DNA of 64,000 bases from Salvator merianae (taxonomy: Eukaryota; Chordata; Lepidosauria; Squamata; Teiidae), in assembly GCA_003586115.2 (NCBI GenBank), contig QVOM02000090.1, positions 12,139,637 through 12,203,636 of the forward strand. Reading direction: 5' to 3'. The translations under genes were made by a program, and so were the position numbers. Positions within the stretch are counted from its first letter, which is position 1, and the number at the start of each line of letters is the position of its first letter. Shown one piece after another: positions 19,018 through 29,826 of the stretch. Under the pieces are notes generated by a model, which was not told the DNA's origin, searched no databases, and saw only the letters and a list, made by a program, of their open reading frames with translations.

Positions 19018-20798
19018 GATGTCTTGTATGTTGTGACTGAAACCTGTAACGACTGCAGCAAGATGCTCTGTAATTTCTTTGTATTTGGAGTTTGGGTGAA
19101 CTTACCTGTTTTTGTACATCTTTCATCACAGAAAGTGGCATGTCCCGAGAATGTAATGTCCTAATCCTGCAGTGGCCAACAATGTACTTCGACATGCTTG
19201 TAATTTCTAACGGTCATTGTAGATGATGGAGGAAGACGTGAATTCATCATGGCTGAAGAAGGGTGCTGAGGGACCCAGCTTTCCAAAGCTTTAGTGTATG
19301 TCTGAAATCTTTCTACATGAAGGACAAGAATGTGCTTTTTTGAGACCAAGAAGAATTAATGGGCAGTATGTGGTATAGATGAATTTGACCCTCTAAATTT
19401 TCACTTTAGGTCATTCTGTTTAGCACAGGTATTACCAAGACTATTTTATACTCTGTCATGTCAATAATAGAATATTACTTTTTTAAAAAAAACATCCTAG
19501 AGGAATCTTAAAGAAGTGGGAAAATGAAATATTTTTCATCGTTGGAATGAGCATTAAAATCTGAGATAATTTCATCAGCAAAGTACTTGAATTTCTTTGG
19601 CTGTATTGAACTTAAAAAGTTTAAATACTTTCTTGAGAAATTATTCACAGAATAAGGTATAGATGAAGCAAACGACGCTTGTGGCTGGACCCTAAGGCCA
19701 GAATTCCAAACTCCTCTGCGAAATAAATCAGCTTGAATGGCGTGTGTGAGATGATCCCTGCATATAGCTTATGGTTGCACAGATTATTATCTGGAATGGA
19801 ACTTTTCTTCAAATTCAGTTCTTATAAATTAAATCTGTTCCACCTCTGCTACCTGTGATTCCTCCAGTATATAGTGTAGATCATCTTCCTTATAAAGTGG
19901 GAATAGATACAGATGTTAAAGGTCCGGACGTCCCATATAGACATACTGTATTGTATTTTGAGTGTGTGTACAGATGCAAAACATTCCTTTTGCTCCTGTT
20001 TGTGGCCATGTGCACAATACTTAATTTGAATGCATCCCTTTTCTTTTTAAACTGGCAACACTTCCACACAGCGTAACGGAGTTAGAATGCACCCTCTTGG
20101 TCTTTACCGAGAATTGTTTGATTTTTTTTCGGGGGGGGGGGATGATTTTGGTGTGTGCATTGATTTATTCCTGTTCTTTGCACATCTTAGTACATATTGT
20201 TAGCTGCGTAATGCTTTTATTCTGTTGTGTTTGACTCGTACACTCGAGTCAAGCAAAATAGCTAAACTATCTCTGGACCTTTCTAACGGAGGAAGGAGAG
20301 GCTGCAAAAATACCTCAACGGATGTCTTGAGGACTTTTGTCATTACATTGGATACACAACGCGTCTGCAAGGAAAGGGCATTGCCTTTTCAGATGCGCGG
20401 TCTGAGACTGTCACCAAAAGTGGATTCTGATTTCTGTTGTCAAAGGGAGACATTGTGCTCACCAAACTAACTTTAAAAATAAATTTGAACTTAAACATTC
20501 TTGTTCTCGTTTTATTTGAGTTCCTGAAACAGCAAATATAACGGGTGTATGAACAGAATGATTGTTTTCATGTGTGTGACGCAGCCTTAAGGCAGCATAT
20601 TTTAAGCACTTGAGATGTTGTCCTGAATACACAGAGTAGCCTTGAATGTCTCGGTAGATCGCAGTATCTACCCCACTTTGGAGAACTAAGCAGGGTGGGA
20701 CCACTTAGTTTTGGGTTAAGGCCTTTTCCATGGCATTTGAGGACTGCATCAGGACGCTGAAAGGTCCTAGAAGAAGGCAGTTTCAAATCACTTGCATA

Positions 20799-20919
20799 TG
20801 GAGATGTGCAAAGTTTGGTTTATGTTCAAAAATCTGATCGGATAGTTCGTGTTCAAAGAACAAGTTGGGAATTGAATGCAAGCAAGTGTTCATTCAATTT
20901 TCGTTTGTGCTCATCTGTA
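20799..20919. mobile_element. Short hAT-type MITE
   Basis: The 121-bp element has ends TGGAGATGTGCA and TGCTCATCTGTA, each resembling the TIRs of the 13,064-13,400 element. Its flanks CTTGCATA (20,791-20,798) and TTTGCATG (20,920-20,927) agree at 6 of 8 bases, as expected of an aged 8-bp target duplication. Confidence 0.7.
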
Positions 20920-21814
20920 TTTGCATGTTGTTGTCAAGAATGATCAGGATGTATCTATGTGATCACCAGGCTTTGAGCTCAGCTCAAGGGTGCTTTTTCC
21001 TTTGTATCTGAATATTTCGCATCATTTCCTGCATGTGTATAAGGATTTTAAATAGGGGCAAAGAGCAGAGAGTTGGCTAAAGCACATAAAAATTGTGGAC
21101 ATCAGTACTTAAAGAGTCATGCCATGTAGTTCTAGAAAATCCCCTTATTTCCAGTTTTAGGAGACTTGACTGTCGGCAATAAAATACAATATCTAGAGCC
21201 AATACTTGCTTGAACTGTTTGATCTTTCTGCCAAAACTTCTACTTGGTATCAATTTTGTATCTGGGTAACTCGGTTATAAAATTGCAGGCAAACTGCATA
21301 GAAGACATTAGCATTTGAAAGTAGCTGGTCTTATTTTACTAACAAAGGTCACAGAAGTGCAGTCCTCACTAGGCAAACGTTAATCTTTCTGTACAAAACC
21401 TTGGTGCTAATGCTGCACAGTGCTTGACGTGTCTAACAATAAAAACTAATGGGCTGCTTAAAATCTGGTTGGACACAAAATCCCTTCCTCTCGAAACACT
21501 CTTTGTTAAAAAGGCTGGGAAATCAAACGCTGCAGAAAACTATTCAATTGGATAAGTAAGAAGTATTGTACAGAATCAATACTCGGAAAAAATGTCAATG
21601 TCAATCCACCAATGAGTCAGATCCAGATAGCAGTTATAAATGTTTAGATTTTTTTTTTATTTAAAGAAGCACATAGACGAGCACAAAGCAAGGTATGACT
21701 TCCCTTGCCACTGGCAAAATTCAAAACTGCGTGCATGCACTCTTGCTTTTGTATCCAGGGTACCAATATTTGCCAGGTTTCTCGTGTGGTTTCTGTGGAA
21801 CTTCAGTAGTTTCA

Positions 21815-22110
21815 GTAGCTAGAGAGGTGGGCACCCAGAATAGGACCTTTTCAGTGGTGGCCCCAGACTCTGGAACACTCACCCCCCCTGAGGTGCATGA
21901 GGCATCTTCACTTTATATCTTTAGGATAGCAGTGAAGATGCAGCTATTTACCCTTGCCTTTGGCTAAGGAAACAAGCTTTCCTTCCCCATTTTCAGCCAC
22001 TGTTACTGTTTGTAGTGTGTGCATTTACATTCTTTTTTTTATCGTTATAACTTGCCCTGAGACCTTTGGGTATAGGGCGGGATAAAAATCCAAATAAATA
22101 ATTGTAAACT
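21815..22110 (+). mobile_element. L2-like LINE 3' end
   Basis: It contains 'gtggccccagactctggaac', 'gaagatgcagctatttaccc', 'taacttgccctgagaccttt' and 'agggcgggataaaaat', followed by an A-rich tail. The same order of words recurs at 31,895-32,125 and 37,060-37,375, and in reverse at 61,340-61,690. Assignment to L2 is by resemblance only. Confidence 0.65.
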
Positions 22111-22624
22111 TGGCATCTGCTAAATTTCGGTTTCTTAAAGATCTGAGAACTTCAATGCCTGCCTTCTCTGCCTTTTACTTTGATATATTCCTGTCTTTGA
22201 TGCTTTTAAGGTGTCAGTAGTTTTATGTCTCCCCAACCCCTTGCTGTCATCCTCTGCTACCAAGATATAATCATCTGTTGGCTATTAGCCCTATACGAAG
22301 TAAGTCACAAATATCTGAGGGAATACCTCCTCCCAGTTAGGCCTGCCCAGGTATGTAGGTGAAGTGGAGAATTCTTGCTGGCAGTTTGTCTAGCCTTTGA
22401 AATTAAAGGTGTAGAGACTTGTAAGAGAGAGAGGTGTGCAAAACACTGTTTTGGACTGTTTTGAATGTTCAGAACACTGTCACCATCTCTGCATGGAGGG
22501 CGGAGCTTGTTAGACGGCTTGTTGGAGCTTGAGGGTATCGTAATTGTGTCATCAGGTGGGGACATACAGTTTGATGCCTGCTGTGACTCCCTCTGTGCCT
22601 GAGCTATTCCTCTAAACCAGTGGC

Positions 22625-22735
22625 CCTCAGAACCTTTTTCCTCCAGATGTTGCCTGCTTACAACTCCCATCATTCCTTGCTTTGTCTGCAGGGCTGCTGG
22701 GAGATGTAGGCCGACAACAGCTGGAGGCCAGAGTC
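22625..22735. repeat. Imperfect palindromic repeat ('gggagatgtag' family)
   Basis: The 'cctccagatgttgcctgctt' side is partly the inverse of the 'gacaacagctggagg' side, with 'caactcccatcattccttgc' and 'ctgctgggagatgtagg' between. Relatives lie near 0.42-0.54 kb and 30.43-30.54 kb. It is probably a small DNA transposon, superfamily unknown. Confidence 0.55.
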
Positions 22736-22829
22736 CAAGAGAGTCCATATCTTCTCTGTGACAGACCTTGGATTATGAGCCTCTGCTGAGCCGCATCAAG
22801 ATTCATAACTTCACATCTTTTGATAGGCA

Positions 22830-22990
22830 GCAAAGATGCATGCCTTTACCCAGGTCTTCGGCTGAAAAAGGTTACCTTCCTCTCCCTTGAGTTTACATTC
22901 TTTTTAAAAAATCAGTTCTATTGTATAACTTGCCCTGAGACCGTTTGGCAGAGGTCAGGAAATAAATAGAAACAAATAATAATGCCTACA
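22830..22990 (+). mobile_element. L2-like LINE 3' end fragment
   Basis: It contains 'gcaaagatgcatgcctttac', 'taacttgccctgagaccgtt' and 'aggaaataaatagaaacaaa'. It is a truncated copy of the element at 21,815-22,110. Confidence 0.6.
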
Positions 22991-23446
22991 GACGTCCAGT
23001 AGGTGATAGCGCTTTCCTGTTCGCAACCAGGAGAAGGTGCCCAACCTGCAGGTGGAGATGTCTGACCCTGCTTCACAGCTGATTTTTGGCATCCAATGCA
23101 GGGAGAGAGAGAAAACCAGCTGTTCAGAAGTCCCCTTCTGTTGTGAATGTCGTGATTTGTAATGTTTTCCCAGAGCATAACCGTTGCTAAAAATAAGGAA
23201 CTGCTGTTTCTTTTGTATTCATCCATTCCCTTTTTTTTCTTTTGTACAGTGCATGTTTAATTATATTTAGGACAGGGGTCTGTTCCTGCCCCCTCTTTTT
23301 CCCCCACCTCAAGGTTGTGTGTTTGCTTGCAAATGTGTCGGTGGGATTGTTTTTAGCTCTAAAAGGTGTCACTCTTGATGCTCACAGCAAGCAGCTGCAT
23401 TCAGCTCTGCACTCTAGAATGCAGCAGGTGCTGGATGTGTCCCCAG

Positions 23447-23525
23447 GGCAGTAGCTGGAGAGTGTTCTGGAAAGCAGAAGGCCACAGGTTCAATCCCTCA
23501 CATCTCCCTGGAAGAAAGCAATGGC
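23447..23525 (+). mobile_element. tRNA-SINE fragment
   Basis: It reads 'ggaaagcagaaggccacagg', 'ttcaatccctcacatctccc' and 'tggaagaaagcaatggc'. The B-box-like GGTTCAATCC and the 'gcaatggc' body match the SINE at 3,299-3,443. Confidence 0.6.
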
Positions 23526-23649
23526 TGCACTCTTGTGTCCGCCAAGAAAGCGGCAGGGTGGGTCTGTGTGATAGCCGTGGCTTGGTTGTACAGTAAATGC
23601 CCGGAAGGCAGAAAATTGCAGGTTCGATTTCCAGAATCTGGCAGGTTCA

Positions 23650-24610
23650 GCTCCCAGAATCTTGCAGTTGGGTCCCCAGGACGTGCAGCAGAGGTGCAGG
23701 CCCGAGTCCTGCTGCCTGCATTTTTGCCTTCGTGGGGGCTGTAGTCCCACAAAGTGTGGGCAGCACTTTCCCCCAGACTCCTCTGGGGCTTCACCCCTCC
23801 TCGCCCAAGCGCGGCGAGCTGTCCTGGGCAACGAACCCCTTCCAGCACGCCTGAAGCCCTCGTGAGGAAAGTTTGCTCTCCGGGAAGGCCTCTCAAACTT
23901 TCGCAGAAGGGAAGCCCACGGCCCTCCCTAGCAAAGGGCAGCGGGGGGCGAGGGAGGGAGGGAGGGTTTCGCCCCTGCGTGCCTCCCTTCCCTCCGTCCC
24001 CCCCCCCGGGCGACGCATTACGTGGCCTGTGCTTGCTGCATGACCATGCTGCGGGCAATGCCTCAGCCCAGTCGCCAGCTGCCCGGCCTCGTGTGCTCCT
24101 CTTGTGAGCACGGGGGGGGGGAGGAAGTGAGTGGGCACCAAGCGACCGCAGCCTGCAAGGACACCACTCGGGAGGGGGGGGCAGTTAAGAAGGCGCTGCA
24201 GCTGTGCTCCAGATGAGGACCCTGAGGATTCTGCTCCCGTCTTCCCCCCAAATCTCCGTTCCCCGACGCTCGCCCCCTCCCTCGCCTTTCCTCTCTGCAG
24301 TTCTACCTTAAGGGGCCAGTTGACATCACCCAAGTGGGCTGGCCTGTGTGGGTGGGATTTCCTGTGCTGGAGAGGTCAGCTGTTCTGCATCCCTCTTTTC
24401 GCTCACCCCCCCTTTTCTGTCTCATTCCCTCTTTTTTTTTTCCTACTTCCCCCTTTCCCCCTCCCCTGACTCATCTCTGCACTGCAAAGAGCTTCACCTC
24501 ATTTTTTCTTCCCCCCTCCTCCTCCTCCTCCTCCTCCTCACTCAAGCTCCGGCTTCTTGGTGCTTCCTGGACTTTTTGGATTATATATCTAGTGATGTGT
24601 AACGCACAGA
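23650..24610 (+). promoter_or_regulatory. ZDHHC8: ZDHHC8 promoter/5'UTR region (CpG-enriched)
   Basis: CpG density is raised ahead of the ZDHHC8 start codon, with G/C homopolymers and a long pyrimidine-rich stretch (about 24,400-24,545) ending in a (CTC)n tract. The start site and any upstream untranslated exon cannot be fixed from sequence. A TATA-like 'ttatatat' at about 24,581 is probably too close to the ATG to be the main promoter. Confidence 0.5.
24513..24540 (+). repeat. (CTC)n microsatellite in the ZDHHC8 5'UTR
   Basis: About eight CTC units follow a C run, roughly 70 nt before the ZDHHC8 ATG. It would be transcribed as a pyrimidine tract if the start site lies upstream. Confidence 0.85.
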
Positions 24611-24621
24611 ATGCCCAATAG
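24595..24621 (+). other. Overlapping uORF at the ZDHHC8 start
   Basis: The ATG at 24,595 opens eight codons (MCNAQNAQ) ending with TAG at 24,619-24,621. It overlaps the ZDHHC8 ATG (24,611) in another frame. The uORF ATG has G at -3; the main ATG has A at -3. Such an overlap would reduce main-frame initiation unless leaky scanning occurs. Translation itself is inferred. Confidence 0.6.
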
Positions 24622-24714
24622 CATTGGAAAGAGGTTTAAACCCACAAAATACATCCCGGTCTCCACAGCAGCTGCCTTATTAGTGGGGTCGACGACTTTG
24701 TTCTTCGTTTTCAC
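24611..24714 (+). CDS. ZDHHC8: ZDHHC8 coding exon 1 (partial gene), palmitoyltransferase
   Basis: The exon encodes [20 protein letters not shown] followed by [15 protein letters not shown] (last codon split), then the donor GTGAGT. This matches the N-terminus of the DHHC palmitoyltransferases ZDHHC8/ZDHHC5. The hydrophobic stretch at residues 17-34 is the first transmembrane helix. Position right after RANBP1, as in human 22q11.2, and the AAALLVGS...FFVFT wording favour ZDHHC8. The paralogue ZDHHC5 reads more like AAAIFLVG...FFAFT. The catalytic DHHC domain lies in later exons, none found in this window. The product would S-acylate membrane-associated proteins, in neurons among other cells. 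Confidence 0.9.
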
Positions 24715-26590
24715 GTGAGTTCCAAGAGAGGGGTGCACATCTGGGTGGGCTCCGAGGGTACGGCGGGTCTCTTGCCGGGGAGGGGGGCAGCGGGGCCTGG
24801 GGCCGGGGTCCGGCCACGGCTGGGTCCTTCACCTTTGAAGGCCCCGCCATTGCTATGATGGCTGTGAGGTGTTCCTGTGGCCACGTTCTTCCCTCCTTCT
24901 CCTGAGGGCTTCCTCCCAGACACGGCTGCCCGGAGTCGGCGGCTTGGATGTCCTATCCGACGGCTCCTGCGGGCTTTGCTCCCCGTCGGAAGGAGCCAGT
25001 GGGGTGACTCGGGTTGATAAGGAGCCGCCGGCGTTTCCCTGCAAACCAGCCGCCCTGTCAGAGTTGCTACTGCTGCTCCTTGGCTGCCTGGTGGACGGTC
25101 AGGGCACCGAATGGGCACACTCTGCTCTCTCTGCTTTTCCTCTTCCCCCTTTTGGATGCTTCTGTGTGGAATAAAGCAAAAAAAAAAAAGAGAGAGAGAG
25201 AGAAAAGGGATCCTCTTTCAGGGTGCAGCACGCTCGAGAAGCGGCAAGGCTTTGGGGTGCCTTTCACCTTGCCGGATCAGACCTCGGTTTCTCTGGCCGT
25301 ATTCCTGCTCGGTGCCTCAGCTCAGAGCTGGCAATGAAAGACCAGGAGGGAGACTTGGCCTCTGTTTCGCCTTTCCTCGCATCGGGTTTGGTGGTGACTT
25401 CGGCACCCTGCCTGGCAAAAAGAAGTCCTTGGGATTCTAGCCCTGCTTGGATGGTGGATGTTATTGAAAAGATCTTGGTTGGACGCTTTCCTCCTCCCTG
25501 GAAAACAGAGTGGCTTAAACGCTTTCTGGCCTGCATGCACCCTCAGCAGTCTAGCTTAGAGGTGGTTGGTCAATATCTTCACATTTCTGTGGTCAACTCA
25601 AATGGCAGATCTTGAATGCACTCCTTGCTATTCCAGCGTGCTTGCAAGGAAAAAAGAAAAAAGCGGGGGGAATGGTCGAAATGATCTTTGCAATCAGAAA
25701 AACATAATTGTATCCTTTGACTGGTAACGTTGGGATAGAATTGTTTCAGAACTGTGTTTGGAACTCACTGAATGTGAAGTTCATCTAAGTGTATCTTGAA
25801 TTTTGAATGACAGGATGACGAGAATGATTACTTGGAAAACAGAAATCGCCTTTGATTATTAGATGTTTGCATGCTGTCTGTATTTTCCTGGATCTAGGCT
25901 CATACTGGCCACGCAGCGTTGTTATGTTGTGCGAACTAGGCTTTGGCTATGAATAACTTCCACGCATGGGCCCATAGACCATTTTGGTTATCATCCTAAA
26001 ATAGGATGTTGCCATAAATGTGGTTTGCGTTGCCAGGTTTAATGAGGGTTTTGTGCATTTGTTCATGGGACAAATCGTCTTGATTTCATATGAATGGAAC
26101 TTACTCAATGAAATCTGCCTTTGAAAAACTTTCTAGTTGAGACGTCGTGAGAGCTGGCGGCAGTAAACATCCTCCCTTTATTCGCCCACCTTGCATGCCC
26201 GTATACTCCACCAATTTTGAAGATTTGTCTTTTATTCAGCTGTGTGCAATCTGCCTCAGGGTTACCGTGACCCGTGAGTAAAAAGAAGTTGGACCTTGGT
26301 AGGCCTTAATCCAGTGTTCCAGAGCAGTATTTCTAGTTTACCTGGGTACACTTTTTGCTCCATAGGAATGTATTTTGGTTCCTCATTGGCGCCCTATAGG
26401 TAATTTGAGTCTCAACATCTATCAGTCCTAGTTATCATGGCTAGTGGTTAAGTACAGTATCATAGTCCAGCAATCTCTAGAGGCTCCCAGAGTGGGAGTG
26501 GAACAGGTGATCAGCAGAGTTGATCAAACTAGAAGAAGGCAGTCTTCTTGGCAGCTCTTACTCCAATTTATATTTGTGGAAGTGTTTGCC
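24715..26590. other. First part of ZDHHC8 intron 1
   Basis: The first 600 bp or so remain CpG-enriched, the downstream half of the promoter island. A short A-run/GA-run lies near 25,179-25,204. Beyond 25.6 kb it is AT-richer with no recognised element. Confidence 0.5.
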
Positions 26591-26592
26591 TA

Positions 26593-26692
26593 GTTCACAT
26601 GCAAAGCGAACCACCCCGCTGTTTGGAAAACCTGGTTTGAATCAAACCAAACCAAGGGGCATTGCGGTGGTTTCCTTGGTTTGCATGTGAAC
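26593..26692. repeat. 100-bp palindrome with GTTCACATGCAAA arms
   Basis: The left arm GTTCACATGCAAA-GCGAACCACC is matched inversely by GGTGGTTTCCTTGGTTTGCATGTGAAC on the right. The flanking 'aaccaccc-tgtttgg' motif appears on both sides. It is probably a fold-back DNA element. Similar 'gaaccaaacc'-rich sequence occurs at 53.04-53.42 kb and near 44.16 kb. Confidence 0.65.
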
Positions 26693-26946
26693 TGAACCAC
26701 CCTGTTTGGGGGGCGGGGGGAGGAGGTGCAAATCGAATCTGAACCATGTAGTTGGTTCGATTTGAAACAAACCGGTAAATTTCAGTTCGTGCACGTTCCT
26801 TTTAGGAACTTTTCCCAAATCTGTTCAAAATGGCCAGCAAAAGGCAGCTCTCCCTGCATGTGTGGCGTTCCGGTTGGTGCCACACCTTTACTGTGACTTC
26901 TCTCTATGGACTTTAAATCATGTTAATTACTTCATAAAGTTTCTTT

Positions 26947-26968
26947 CACTCTCTCTCTCTCTCTCTTT
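26947..26968. repeat. (CT)n microsatellite
   Basis: About ten CT units follow 'tttctttca'. Simple repeat. Confidence 0.85.
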
Positions 26969-27401
26969 AAAGACTCAGGAGACAAGCCTTGTTCTCTCAG
27001 AAGCGCGGGCAAAAGATGGCCAGAACTTACATAAAGTGTTCTATTTATTTTCCTCTGTCCTGCTAATCAGGCAATCTCTAGGCAACCTGCTGCATTCAGT
27101 TTATCTAACAGATCTCTCAGCTCCACATGCTGTCTATACACGACTGTTGAATTCAAGTGTGCCAGCTGCTTACAGAGCTGGAGGACATCAGGCACATGCT
27201 CCAAAGGTAGGGTAGCATCCTGCCCGCAGTGTCAGTCTAAGGTCTGGGAGATCAGCATTTGAAGTCCTACCTGGCCACAGAGTATCAGCTGCAAGGCCTG
27301 CCTCGGTTGGGATTGCTTTAAGCGGAGGGCCAGGGGAAAGTTTAATTCGGTTCTCTGGAAGGCAAGGGCTTGATGATGAAAGCGGTTTTGTCCAAACAGG
27401 A

Positions 27402-27767
27402 GCAGATGTTAGAAGTGTGCCAAGCTTGGTTTCTGTTCGAAAATTCAATCAATCAGCTTGTGTTCGCGAATGATCGCATCGAACCGAACATACGGTGGTT
27501 TGCATATCCAGAAATTCGATTGAATTGAATTCACAAACATGTGAATGTTTGATTGAACCGTTCATGTTTGCTGTGTTTTGCCCTGGAAAAGGGATTTTTT
27601 TTTTTCAATGATAAAAATGGTTATTTTTGTTTTTGAATAAGTTTGGAATCAAATGCAAACAACCCTTTTGTTCAGCTACATGGTTCACTGTTGGCCAAAC
27701 GAACGGTGTCCAGGTTGATGGTGAACGGAACATGTGATTTTTGTTTGTGCACAACCCTAGTCGATGC
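27402..27767. mobile_element. hAT-type nonautonomous element, aged copy
   Basis: The element spans 27,410-27,759. It starts TAGAAGTGTGC and ends GCACAACCCTA (inverse TAGGGTTGTGC), like the intact element in RANBP1 intron 2. Its flanks GCAGATGT and GTCGATGC match at 5 of 8 positions. The interior is rich in 'ttcgaa/gaac' words shared with the 20.8-kb copy and has no transposase frame. Confidence 0.65.
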
Positions 27768-28996
27768 GTCTAGCACGGGGCCTGACTGCCACTGAAGCCT
27801 TGTAAGTCTGAGGTATGGATAGGGTGGAATGAACCTGACAGAGAACGCATAATGGGGCCCTCACACCATGAAGAATAAGACCAAAAGCATGTGCAAAGTG
27901 CAGTGTGAAATGAATAGCATGCCCAACATCTAGATCACCCATTCAGACTGGTTGTTGGATGCTTGCAGACTGTACAAAAGATTCCCAGCTTGGGTTGAGA
28001 ATTGCTCAGGGGGAGAAGGGGTCTCTGTTTATGAGTCATAGACAAGGTTCTTGAATCTACCCTGATTCTGCTTCCTGGCTCTTTCACCTCACCCCACTTT
28101 GGATGTCGTCCTGTGGCACAGCTCGGATACCCAGAAATCTCCATTGAGGACCTTCACACAATAGGATGGTTTCCTGATGCTGTCCTTCTATTTGTGGACT
28201 TTCCTAAATTACAGCATTAAGTCCATGGTAAGATGCTACAGTAGATGGACAGGCTTGTCTCCTAAACAGCTGGCATGTGGTTTCAATTTGGCAGCTGCTA
28301 ATTCTGGGTGTAACCCAGCCGAGTTGAGAGTTCAAGACCTCAAAGTATATTTATTAAAACACACAGGAAGGGAGCAGCTGTGCTGAGTACAAATCCCCAA
28401 GATGGCTTTCTACGATTACCATTTGGGTCTTTGTTTTTATTTGTTGTAGTTGTTTTTTTTAAAAAAAGCCCTGCCAGTGGAGGAGACAGTGTAAACTGGG
28501 GTCACGGCCCAGAGTTTTTTCATCACCCTTTTGATTATCTTGCAACTATTTGTATGAAATTGTTTTATTCACGTACTCTCCAACACATGAAAAGCAGGAA
28601 TAAGGTCAATCAGTGTACTGCGCATAAGCGCAGTGCACAAAGTTTCTAATAACTAAATAAATGGCTTGCACGATGAATGAATGAATGAATGAATGAATGA
28701 ATGGGATTCAAAAATAATGTTCAGAACCTCTATTTTGATGTATAAGAGCAACAAAGAAGCTGATATGCAACAGCTTTGGTGTCAAACTAAACTCTCACAG
28801 ATTCTGAGGGTTTCCCCCCCCAATAATATAGAAAATAATATACAAAATAATTATCATAAAGCAGCACTCTACTGGTATAAAACTAAAAAACCGTGCCTAG
28901 AATGCCCCCAAATCCCACATCCTATTTGCAAAAAGCCCCCATTCAAACAGCTTCATTTGCCCAAATTTTGTTTTTACTTTTTCAGCTCTTCTTCTT
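27768..28996. other. Intron stretch, little recognised
   Basis: It holds an (ATGA)n microsatellite at 28,672-28,703. Otherwise I see no gene or assignable repeat. Confidence 0.5.
28672..28703. repeat. (ATGA)8 microsatellite
   Basis: About eight uninterrupted GAAT/ATGA units. Confidence 0.92.
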
Positions 28997-29074
28997 CCTT
29001 ACTATTTCAGCTCTCAATTACAGAGAGGGGTTTTTTTTTTTGACTGTCTGTAATCGAGAGCTAAAACAATAAGG
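28997..29074. repeat. Hairpin with 27-bp arms
   Basis: CCTTACTATTTCAGCTCTCA plus ATTACAG on the left is mirrored by CTGTAATCGAGAGCT plus AAAACAATAAGG on the right, with about 24 nt between containing a T homopolymer. It is probably a tiny MITE. Confidence 0.7.
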
Positions 29075-29371
29075 AAGGGAAAACCTAAAAATAGAAAAGT
29101 CCTCCTTTGCTGCTGAAGGTGTAGCAGTGTGGGAATAAAAGAGGCTTTCTTCAAAACTGCATTCCTGAGTTGGGCGCCACCACCAAGAAGTCTCCCTTTC
29201 TTTTTTAAGATCATGTACTTCTGAGTATGGTTGCCAATTTCACTGGTGGCATTTTTCAAGCTGCTTGTTTCAGATCCTTTAATCTGTTACATTTTAGTTG
29301 TGAATTTATTATAGGGAGTTACATCCTGGCTTGGATTAGATTTTTTGGTGGATTCTTACTATACTGTATTA

Positions 29372-29488
29372 TACTGAATTAGATACTGTTCAGAAAAAAC
29401 AATTATAAATACATAATTTTATACACACACATGCACATATATATACTGTATATATTTATATTTTTTCTGAACAGCATCTAATTCAGTA
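29372..29488. mobile_element. AT-rich MITE with 28-bp inverted repeats
   Basis: The left arm begins TACTGAATTAGATACTG and continues TTCAGAAAAAA. The right arm is its inverse (TTTTTTCTGAA, then CAGCATCTAATTCAGTA) with one mismatch. The 61-bp centre is AT-rich with a CA/TA run. No coding capacity. Confidence 0.8.
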
Positions 29489-29826
29489 CTGGAAATAGAG
29501 AAATTAAATGTGATCACAGCTTCATTTTGCTATAGAAAGAGCTCCTTAAAAAATCCCAGTTTCACTACTTCTACAATACAAGCAATTTCCTTCCTCTTTA
29601 TTCACCTAAACTGGGTCATAGATCCCTGTTGAATTACACACATTCTTCTTTTGAATCCCTGTTTTAATGTACTGAGTATTAGGTTGTTGTGTAAATACAG
29701 TATTGATCACCATTTTCACATGGCAAAACCCCAAACTGCTAAATTTAAGGAAGCTATTCTTAATGTCTATTGCATGCAAATCCAAGGCAGCCAGGAAATT
29801 TCCTTCTGCTACTGCTAACAAACTGA

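Larger units (their letters stand above)
18890..24300. other. RANBP1-ZDHHC8 intergenic region
   Basis: I see no gene here. It holds a small hAT MITE (20,799-20,919), L2-like LINE tails (21,815-22,110 and 22,830-22,990), a palindromic repeat (22,625-22,735) and a SINE fragment (23,447-23,525). CpG density rises from about 23.65 kb toward the ZDHHC8 promoter. Overlapping GC-rich open frames from 23.5 to 24.5 kb are not convincing genes. Confidence 0.65.

Noticed and set aside
23490..24469. GC-rich overlapping frames upstream of ZDHHC8
   Set aside because: Many frames on both strands are open at once. There is no recognised protein, and they are by-products of CpG and homopolymer richness.
24611..24714. 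Assignment of the exon to ZDHHC5
   Set aside because: The paralogue is similar here (KRFKP), but the AAALLVGS and FFVFT residues and the position after RANBP1 fit ZDHHC8 better.
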